From the NCBI GenBank assembly GCA_037447605.1, contig CM074808.1:96784-120379 (forward strand): 23,596 nucleotides of DNA, in the 5' to 3' direction. The position numbers and the translations under genes are program-made. Source of the DNA: Zygnema circumcarinatum. Its lineage: Eukaryota; Streptophyta; Zygnematophyceae; Zygnematales; Zygnemataceae. Of this stretch, positions 1 through 18,767 are shown piece by piece (position 1 is the stretch's first letter; each line of letters opens with the position of its first letter). Below the pieces are notes generated by a model. The model saw only the letters and a list, made by a program, of their open reading frames with translations. It was not told where the DNA came from and did no database searches.

Positions 1-55
1 CCTCGTCCCCTCCCCCACCCGCCCCCTCTCTCTCGCCGTCTCTCTTCCACTTCAC

Positions 56-7042
<6,987 letters not shown>

Positions 7043-7600
7043 GGCTGCATGCTCCGCGCTGCACCTTCCTCCCCCAAATTAGGGTTAGGGTTAGGTCTTG
7101 GCCTCGGGCTCGGGCTTAAAAACGTAGGTGACGTGTGACGTCACGGCGGGCGCGTCGCGATGTTGCCCGTGGGCACAGGGCTCTCTCCTGCAGACAGTGA
7201 CGAGGTCAAAAGCGCATATACTTCAAACGCAAATGAATGGCCCCACGGGAAGTTTGTAAAGTACTCATAAACAAATACATGCACGTTTCCTTTCTTGGAA
7301 GAAGTCTACACTGTGGCCGTCCGTCGGCATTCACCAAAGGAGCACCATCGAGCATAAGACCCTAACCCTAAGCGATGCAAACACCTAATGTCAAAGCTGG
7401 AAAACCCTACTCCTAACTATATTTTCGGCCCCTAAACCTAATGTCAAAGCTCAACCACTGGGCATAATCGGAATTCTGTCCCTAATTCTAACCTTAACCC
7501 TAATAATAGCCTGAACCTAATCCTCACCCTAATCCTAATGGCGTCCTCCTAACCCTAACCCTAATGTTCGAGCTCAAACCCTAAACCTAGAAGAATTCTT
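7043..7600. promoter_or_regulatory. Divergent promoter between the bromodomain gene and the Lsi2-like gene
   Basis: This 558-bp segment separates two start codons pointing away from each other. It contains a perfect 10-bp palindrome GTGACGTCAC at 7135-7144 (bZIP/CRE type) with an adjacent TGACGTG at 7129-7135. It also holds many telomere-like motifs: TTAGGG repeats at 7079-7096, and CCCTAA copies near 7361-7373, 7498, 7525, 7549-7565 and 7577. In plants a short motif of this kind (telo-box, AAACCCTAA) occurs in promoters of growth-related genes; that it acts so here is inference. No clear TATA box is visible. Confidence 0.6.
7384..7451. repeat. 15-bp direct repeat in the divergent promoter
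   Basis: CCTAATGTCAAAGCT occurs at 7384-7398 and again at 7437-7451, 53 bp apart. A degenerate third copy (CCTAATGTTCGAGCTC) lies at 7560-7575. Each copy begins with the telomere-like CCTAA element, so the repeats may be related to the local telomere-like motifs. No function is known. Confidence 0.85.
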
Positions 7601-11561
<3,961 letters not shown>

Positions 11562-12363
11562 AGGCTCAGAGATTAGGGTTTCAGGGTGTAGGATAGTGCG
11601 TTGGCTTGTATATTATGTGAATACGTTAATGCGCTTGAGGATAATCTTGGCTTCTGCAGTTGGCGGTGACTCTTGCTGTGTTCGTTAGACCAGTCGCTGA
11701 GGAGAGGAGCCGTGACTTCATGACTATGCCCATGGTTCTGGCCACATGGTTTTCGACGGCTAGATTACCTCTTTTTGGCACTTCATTCGCAGAACTACGT
11801 TACCGTTCATGCATGCACATGAGCCTCAGAAAAGTGCCCTGCAAACTGCATTAGCCTCGGAACGCCTTGCCGAATTGCGCCTGCGAGACCTCCGCATGCC
11901 TCCACACGCTCACCGTCCATAGCCTTTTGTAGAACCGCGAGAGCCCCCCCCCGCCCCCCGGGCAGTCGAGCATGCCCCTCCGTAGAGACTCGAGCGAGCC
12001 ACGCGAGCAGTCGGACAGACTGCCATTCATTCATTCATTCCGCTCGGCTTGGCTTGGCGGCCTCTCCCACCCGTACCGTGTCGTACACATGCCATGCCAT
12101 GCCATGCCATGCGCCGCTGTGCTAGCCTATCGAACTCCCTCCGCCCCTCGCTGTGAGGGAGGCGGATAGAGGCTTGCAGAGGAGTGCAGAGAGGAGAAGA
12201 GAGGAGAGGGTGTCTGCAGCCCCACGCCCTGACGCCACTCTCAACACTCGCAACCCTAACCTTAAAAGAAGAAGCTCCACACTCCTGAGGGACTTGAACG
12301 TCTGAGCTCCTTGCCACTCCAAAGCTTCTCAAACCCTGACCGTCCGGCCCTTTCCCTGCCACC
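11562..12363. other. Intergenic region between the Lsi2-like gene and XPD
   Basis: This region holds the 3' flank of the transporter (telomere-like TTAGGGTTT at about 11573) and the 5' flank of XPD. It has two short microsatellites: (CATT)4 at 12024-12040 and (CATGC)5 at 12088-12112, plus a C-rich run at 11946-11961. A telomere-like AACCCTAACC lies near 12250. Several open frames of 65-110 codons exist on both strands but none is recognisable. I see no convincing gene. Confidence 0.6.
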
Positions 12364-15300
12364 ATGAAGTTCCGCGTGGAGGGCCTGGACGTGTACTTCC
12401 CCTACGAGCACATCTATCCCGAGCAGTTCCGCTACATGCTGGAACTCAAGCGCGCGCTGGACGCCAAGGGCCACTGCCTGCTGGAAATGCCTACGGGCAC
12501 CGGGAAGACCATCACTCTCCTCTCTCTCATCACCTCCTACCAGCTCTCCCACAGGGGCCTCGGAAAGCTCATATACTGTACGCGCACAGTGCATGAGATG
12601 GAGAAGGTGCTGACGGAGCTGAAAAGGCTGCAGGTCTACAGAGAGAAGGAGCTTGGAAGCGACGCCAAAATATTGGCTTTAGGGTTGAGTTCAAGGAAGA
12701 ACCTCTGCTTGCATCCAAAAGTTAGTGGGGAGGGGTCACGTGAGAGCGTGGACGCCGGCTGTCGGAAGAGGACGGCGTCGTGGGTGAGAGCGACAGCCAT
12801 GGATGGTGAGGTGCTATGGGGAAAGACGAGAAAGGGGAAATGGAAAATGGATTTAGCAGCTAAGCTTGCTAGGGGAAGTCAAGGTTAACTGAACTTTCTT
12901 TAACGTTAAAGGTTAAGTTGTCAACATCATGCTTATCTCGTTGAAGCATCATCAGGTCAATTGAGTACCTCATTGGTCAGATCGTACTCTGTGTGTTTCC
13001 ACCCCTAGTATCTTCCTAACTCTAATTCTGGTTCTAACCTAAACCTGGTCCTAACCTGACACTGAACTAAAAACGTCATCCTGATCTTAACCCTAGCCCA
13101 AAACATCCATTTTTTAAATTGCATTAGTGCAGGTTCTAATACCGCTCGAGATATCGAGTTGTGCGATTTTTACGAAGGCTACGAAAAGAAGGGCGCGGAG
13201 GCGCGGCTCCCTGCGGGAGTGTATACTCTGCACGATCTAAGGGCTTTTGGAAGAGAGAAGGGGTGGTGTCCATATTTTTTGGCGCGACACATGATCACAT
13301 TTGCGAATGTGATAGTGTACAACTATCAATACTTATTGGATCCAAAAGTTTCAGGAATAATTTCGAGAGAATTGGAAAAGGAATGTTGTGTGGTATTTGA
13401 TGAAGCGCACAATATCGACAATGTGTGCATAGAGGCGTTGAGTGTGAATATAAGGCAGCAGACGCTTGATGGGGCGAGGAGGAATTTGTCGAAACTTAAT
13501 AGCACCATTGAAAAGTGAGTTACAAAAAAAAAAAAAAAAAGCAAAGCTAATAAGAATAATAGCTTGTTAAAGCAAGTCGGTTATTTGTTGCTGGCGTTGG
13601 TGTCTTCGTGTGTTCATGTTTTCATCCAGGGTTTTAGTGTTTTACGCCTAAACATCTCAACATTCTCGTGCATTTTTCTTTCAGATTTTCTTACGATGAT
13701 TTGCTAAGGATTTTTGAGAATTTTTTATTTTTCTCTCAGGTTTAAAGCCACGGATGCTAATAGGCTTAGAGAAGAATACAACCGTTTGGTGGAAGGACTC
13801 GCCCAGCGTGGGAACTTGCCAAGTGAGAAAAGCGCGGGAAAGTGGGGAAACAACGGAGATAGAAGGAGAGGACAAGGAAGGAGAAGGGGATGGGAGAGGG
13901 AGAGCAAAGGAACGGGGGCAGTACATGGGGAGAAGGAGAGGGGGGAAGGGAGATGAGGGGCGAATGAGACAAGAGGAGGGAGAAGGGGGCGCAGGGGGAG
14001 TGGAGAGGGAGGGAGGGAGGGCGCAGAGAGAGAGAGAGAGAGAGATTTGAAATAGAAACTGCTCTTGCCTTTGTTGTCTTTCCCACGTGAACTTTCCCCA
14101 CGTCTCTCCCAACCTAACACCTCCTGCCTCCCACCCGAACTTCGAACTACCTCACATTCTTTTCACTCTCTTCCCCTCTAAGTCTTCCCACCTCTCTTCT
14201 TCTTGTCTCCCACCCTAACTCCGGCCACTCCTATCTCTCCCTCTCTGCAGCGGGAGACTCTTGGCTCTCCAACCCCGTCCTACCACCCGACATCCTCCGC
14301 GAGGCTGTCCCGGGCTCCATCCGCAGAGCAGAACACTTTCTATCCTTTCTGCGACGACTTCTCGATTATTTGAAAGTACGAATGCAGGCCACACAGGTGG
14401 AGAGCGAAGGACCTGCTTCCTTCCTTGCAGGCCTTGATGCTGCACAGGGAATCGATGCGAAAACGCTCCGATTTTGTTACGATAGGTTGCAGTCGTTGAT
14501 GTTGACATTAGAAATTACGGACATGGACGAGTTTATGCACCTCCAATGTGTGTGCGATTTTGCAACTTTGATTGGAACATACGCTCGCGGTTTTGCAATT
14601 ATTATCGAACCCTTTGACGAGAGGATGCCGCACATCCCAGACCCAGTATTGCAAGTAGGCCCCCCCCCCCTCCCCTCCTTGCCTTTCTTTGGAGAAGCGG
14701 AGGGGGCCATTTTGGGGGGCCCAGAAACGTCCTTGGAAAAATCACAGTTCCAAACTTTCACAAGACTCCCACACATTCGATAGAGCTTCCAGTAGAGCTC
14801 CCTAAAACTTTTTGAAGCCCTAACGAACAAGTGTCATGTTCTATGCGGTGCAGCTGAGTTGCCTGGACGCTTCCCTAGCCGTTAAACCGACGTTTGAACG
14901 GTTTCAGTCGGTGGTGATCACTTCCGGAACGCTGAGCCCCATAGATCTCTACCCGCGCCTGCTCAACTTCAACCCTGTCTCCATTCAGAGCTTCTCCATG
15001 TCGCTCTCAAGAGACTGTTTGTGCCCCATGGTGGTCACACGTGGCAGGTGGCTCCCCCTCTCCCTTCCTCTCTTTCACCTCCCCTCCCCCCTCCCTTCCA
15101 CTCCTACCCTCCAATCCCTCCTCCTAGCCTCCCACCTCTCTCTCTACCCCGTGAGCAGACACTGGGGAAAAGCCTGCTTTTACTGCCAGAAATTTGCCTC
15201 GGTTAAACTACAGAATCGAAAACACGAAAGCCTAAGCCTCTGAAGCCCTAAACCCCAATTATCTGGAACCCTAAACCCCAAATGTCTTGAACCCTAAACC

Positions 15301-17435
15301 CCGATGGAGCATGCAGCGACCAGCTCCCTGTGAGCACGAAGTTTGACATGCGCAGCGACCCGGGGGTGGTGCGCAACTATGGCCGCCTGCTCGTGGACAT
15401 GGCGGCGGCTGTGCCAGATGGCGTCGTCTGCTTCTTCGTCAGCTACTCCTACATGGATGGCATCGTCAACAGCTGGAACGACATGGGCATACTCAAGGCA
15501 TGCCTCTCTGTCTTCCCCCCTCTCTCTTTCCCTCCCTCTCTCTTTTGTTCGCTCACACTCGCTCTGTCCCTTTCTTTACCTCGTCTTATCTCGTCACTCC
15601 CTTTGTCCCTTCATTCTCTTGTTCCCTCTCTCACTCCCCTCCCTCTCCCGCTGCGTGCAGGAGGTGATGGCGCACAAGCTGCTGTTCATAGAGACGCAGG
15701 ACGTGGTAGAGACCACTCTCGCACTCGACAACTTCCGCCGCGCGTGCGATTGCGGCCGCGGAGCTGTGTTCCTCTCTGTGGCCAGGCACGCTCCGCCGCC
15801 CTTCGCCCCAATAGGTTCAAGGGGTTTTAGGGTTTGTAGGGTTTTTAGAGTAGGGCTGCGCTGCTGTTGAGGATTAGGGTTGAGAGGAGGGTTGGATAGA
15901 GGGCGCCATCTGAGGCAGTGCGGAGGTGCGCGCAGGGGGAAGGTGGCTGAAGGGATCGACTTCGACCGCCATTACGGGCGGCTGGTCATCATGTATGGGG
16001 TGCCCTTTCAGTACACCCTCAGCCGGTAAGACTCTTTCGTTTCTCTGTCTCTCTCCCTCTCGTTCTCTCTCTTTCTATCGTCCTTCCTCAATTCTTTTCT
16101 CTCTACCTTCCTATTCCCTTTCCGTCCGTTATAGTTAGCAGACGTTCCCTTCTACAGATGGCAGCAGAGCCAATAGATGCAGAGAAAGCGAAGGAGAGGG
16201 AGAGGGAGATTGCTGCACTCACTGGGAAATTCGTTGCGGGGACGCGATCATGCAGTATTTTAAGAGCCCGCTTGGAGTATCTCCGGGACACCTTCCAGAT
16301 CAAGGAGAACGACTTCCTCACCTTTGATGCTGTGGTAGGGAGCCAACACACAGGGCGAGCGAGTGGGACTGAGAGAGAGAGGGGGTCCCAAAGCCTTTAG
16401 CCTTGATCGCAGATAGTATTAATATCTTTGCTTTTTCAGACATTTTCGACATTGCTTTTCAGACATTTTCGATTCCTAGGAGTTTCAGCGTTTCTAAGTG
16501 CTGTTTGTCTAATTTCTGGAGTGATTTTCAGAGGCAAGCGGCTCAATGTGCTGGGCGGGTTATCCGATCGAAATCGGATTACGGCATGATGATTTTCGCG
16601 GATAAACGGTAAGTCAGAACTCCTAACGCTTTAAAGAATCGGGAAGTTCCAAAATAAAATCTATCTCTGGAACTTTAAAACTTTTCCAAACTCTTATTTA
16701 CTGACACCCTAAATGGCATGTCTTGCATGCGTCAAAAACCCTAAACTTTTAAGCTCCTTAAATTCCCTGCATTTTCCTCCACCTTTCCCAAGCCTCAATC
16801 TATCGAATCCATTCCTTTCCAAAACCGAAATTTCTTTAAGTCTTCAAATTCTACTCCATTATCTTTAAAGCTCTAAAGACTCCTAGAGCCCTTAAACCCT
16901 GCCTAAACCCAGAATTCTAGAAACCTGAAAGTTTCATGGCTGGTACGATTGTTAGGTACAACCGGCACGAAAAACGTTCGAAGCTGCCTGCATGGATCCT
17001 CAGCTTTTTGAAAGACTCTCATCTCAATCTTAGCACCGATATGGCTTTGCATATCGCTCGAGAGGTATGGCTGGGATCGAGGAGGAAGGAAGGGAGGGAG
17101 AGGAGAGGGAGGGGGAGGGGGAAAGGGGTGCGAAGGGGAGAGGGAGTGCAAGCGGGTCTCCGGGGGGGAGAAGAGAAAGGGGTCTCAATTTGATTGCAAG
17201 TTTGGTCTTTTCCTTTCATCCCCTTTCGGTTATTGGTGCACACTGATCGTCTTAACAAAGTGAAGCTTAAGAAGAGATAAGAATGGAGAAGGATGGGAAA
17301 ATGATTTATTGTAAACTGTTCTTCACGCGATTGGCTCTTCAGTTCTTGCGGAGAATGGCGCAGCCTTACGACAGAATGAGCACCAAAAATGGGACTCTGC
17401 TTTCGGAGGCCGACGTGAATGCCATGGAAGTCTAA
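12364..17435 (+). CDS. XPD: XPD/ERCC2/Rad3-family 5'-3' DNA helicase, TFIIH subunit (plant UVH6 orthologue)
   Basis: Exons: 12364-12805, 13133-13514, 13740-13822, 14251-14654, 14854-15047, 15317-15497, 15661-15785, 15936-16025, 16256-16334, 16532-16608, 16956-17064, 17343-17435; 752 aa, about the usual length (about 760). All eleven joins keep frame and restore the family sequence. Start context gccaccATGA is strong. Visible: Walker A (MPTGTGKT, Lys48), four cysteines for the 4Fe-4S cluster (C115, C133, C158, C193), DEAH box near 237-240, motif TSGTLSPID near 460-468, and helicase motif VI ([13 protein letters not shown]) near 662-674. Known role: ATP-dependent helicase of TFIIH that opens damaged DNA in nucleotide excision repair and is structurally needed for transcription initiation. 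No essential residue appears missing. Introns 6 and 7 seem to use GC donors (AAG|GCATGC and AG|GCACGC). Confidence 0.97.
13823..14250 (+). other. XPD intron 3, purine-rich then pyrimidine-rich
   Basis: The donor is CCAA|GTGAGA and the acceptor is CTCTCTGCAG|CGG. The first half of the sense strand is GA/GGA-rich, including a short (GA)n at 14026-14045. The second half is C/T-rich and supplies the polypyrimidine tract. This is the reverse of the all-pyrimidine introns seen elsewhere in the window. No nested gene is visible. Confidence 0.85.
15242..15307. repeat. 23-bp tandem repeat with telomere-like core in XPD intron 5
   Basis: There are three imperfect 23-bp units (15242-15264, 15265-15287, 15288-15307), each centred on CCCTAAACCCC and followed by AA(A/T)-rich sequence. 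The array ends nine bases before exon 6 and forms the region just upstream of the acceptor CATGCAG|C. The core is the plant-type (TTTAGGG) telomere-like motif. Confidence 0.9.
15498..15660 (+). other. XPD intron 6, apparent GC-AG intron
   Basis: Exon 6 should end at Lys in GILK, followed by E(V/I)M in the family. The sequence there is CTCAAG|GCATGC, giving a GC donor, and the acceptor is CGTGCAG|GAG. A GT donor 12 nt downstream (TCT|GTCTTC) would also keep frame, at the cost of four extra residues (ACLS) in a conserved segment. Confidence 0.7.
15786..15935 (+). other. XPD intron 7, apparent GC-AG intron
   Basis: The conserved [13 protein letters not shown] is restored only by joining GTGGCCAG|GCACGC (GC donor) to GCGCAG|GGGG. 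The intron carries telomere-like TTTTAGGGTTTGTAGGG and GATTAGGGTT elements (15824-15880). A GT donor further downstream would insert a Pro-rich segment into helicase domain 2. Confidence 0.75.
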
Positions 17436-17762
17436 CGAGGATTTTATTTTTGCTGTTCTCCACCCTCTCTGTTGTTGTTCACATTGTGTGAACACCGCTA
17501 GAGGTAATTGACTCTTGTCTTCCTCTGTTTATCTCCCTGTTTTTTCCTCACTTTCTGATCTCAGTTATCAACTAGTCTAAAGAGAAAAAAGGGGAGAGAG
17601 GGAGACCTCAGGAGCCTGTTTGCATATGTTGCGATTATGTGCCCATTTTCTTCAGCAACTGACTAATTGTTTTTTTTTTTTAGCAATGCCAGGTGTCGAC
17701 CCCCAGAGGTTTACATTGGCTCGCAGCGGATTAGTCAGAGGCGTCCTTGGGAAAGTTCGACC

Positions 17763-17793
17763 ATTTCGAATTGAAGTTCAAACAATTCGAAAT
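17763..17793. other. Perfect inverted repeat (11-bp arms)
   Basis: The arms are ATTTCGAATTG (17763-17773) and CAATTCGAAAT (17783-17793), with a 9-nt loop. The hairpin lies about 330 bp downstream of the XPD stop. It could be an RNA-level 3' structure or a protein-binding palindrome; no family is recognised. Confidence 0.9.
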
Positions 17794-18431
17794 AGCGGAA
17801 CGAATTTGTGACTGAGAGCGAGCCTCGGGGCTGCGCTCAGGCCGCAATCTCATGTGAAGAAAGAGCGCTTGGCAGTGCAAACGAATGTACAGATTTTATT
17901 GGGGAGGATTGGTGTACATTTTTTGTCTATATTCGCATCAGCTGTCATGAAGTGGAATGAGTTGCCTCCTTTCGCTCTGCCTCCTCTTGCCTTCACGACT
18001 CCTATCCTGGAAAGGAACGAAGGTCCAGCGCACTCTGAACAGCGCGTCAATGGCCTTCAAAGCTCCACCTGGATGTTTCCATGCGGCTGCCCTTTGTTCA
18101 GCCGTTCAGGAGTGAACTTCCGCGCGCTCCAACCAAAGGATGGGTCTCGTGTGAAGTGAAGCTTCTGCCCTTCGGAGACTCATTGTGGCGATAAAGGTCG
18201 AACACACGAGCAAGCGCCGTCTGCTGCAGTCTGCATTCACTGCGCAACCAACGTTTGCACCACGCCTGCCCGCCTGCCTGCACGCCTCTTCTTTCCGCCC
18301 GTCTCCAACAAAGCACACAGACAAGTCGGCCGAAAAACGGCGAGCGGAAGCTGCCATGCGTTCATTTATTCATTCGCGCAGTGGCAAAGCAGAGCCGGTC
18401 GGTGGGCTCGGACTGTCGAGACTCGAAAGCC

Positions 18432-18437
18432 AAAAAA
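18432..18437 (-). terminator. Pol III terminator of tRNA-Met
   Basis: A run of six T on the minus strand begins two bases after the discriminator base of the tRNA. This is the standard RNA polymerase III stop signal. Confidence 0.9.
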
Positions 18438-18438
18438 G

Positions 18439-18546
18439 TGCCGCGAGAGAGGATCGAACTCTCGACCTTAGGATGGCTCCGGCCTGTACTGTCACAGGAG
18501 TCGGGTTGCTATGAGACCTACGCGCTACCGACTGCGCCATCGCGGC
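18439..18546 (-). tRNA. tRNA-Met (CAU), elongator type, with a 35-nt intron
   Basis: Read on the minus strand: acceptor stem GCCGCGA pairs with TCGCGGC, followed by discriminator A (18439). The D arm is GCGC...GCGC, and the T arm GAGAG-TTCGATC-CTCTC is perfect. The anticodon loop CTCATAA gives CAU. The intron occupies 18509-18475, one base 3' of the anticodon, the canonical position. Removing it leaves 73 nt. The sequence GTAGGTCTCATA matches plant and animal elongator tRNA-Met rather than initiator tRNA. A T6 Pol III terminator follows at 18437-18432. Confidence 0.96.
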
Positions 18547-18767
18547 TGTATAAGGCAACTGTCCAGTATTAATAATAAACAATAATTTCAGAACGACCAA
18601 GCCTTCACAGCGCTTCTCACTCAGTCAAGCGCCAACATTGAACAACACTAATCCAGCCATTTAAGCTAAAACGATACAAAATTTAAGACATTTCTTCTTG
18701 TACAACAAGGAAACCATAGAAATTGTGCTCCCAAGTTTCCACATTTTATTACTGGCCAACCCTCTCC
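18547..18767. other. Short intergenic region: tRNA 5' flank and WD40 gene 3' region
   Basis: Both neighbours are on the minus strand. An AATAAA (minus strand, 18750-18745) lies about 17 nt after the WD40 stop codon and could be a poly(A) signal, though so short a 3' UTR would be unusual. The rest is AT-rich with no gene visible. Confidence 0.4.

Larger units (their letters stand above)
17436..18438. other. XPD 3' flank / intergenic region before the tRNA gene
   Basis: It begins with the XPD 3' region, which includes a perfect 7-bp-arm hairpin (GTTCACA-TTG-TGTGAAC, 17477-17493). A long T run ending in a 3'-splice-like TTTTTTTTTTTAG at about 17673-17684 is followed by an open stretch of about 42 codons to 17811 that I do not recognise. 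Another hairpin is at 17763-17793. An open frame of 101 codons at 17854-18159 shows no recognisable domain. No gene is called. Confidence 0.5.

Noticed and set aside
11807-12034. 75-codon minus-strand frame between the transporter and XPD
   Set aside because: No recognisable domain, no clear splice signals, and a GC-rich composition that favours chance open frames.
16158-16255. ATG and open frame in XPD intron 8, in frame with exon 9
   Set aside because: Splicing exon 8 to an acceptor just before it would hit a TAG. The family sequence joins exon 8 directly to 16256. An alternative internal start cannot be excluded without RNA.
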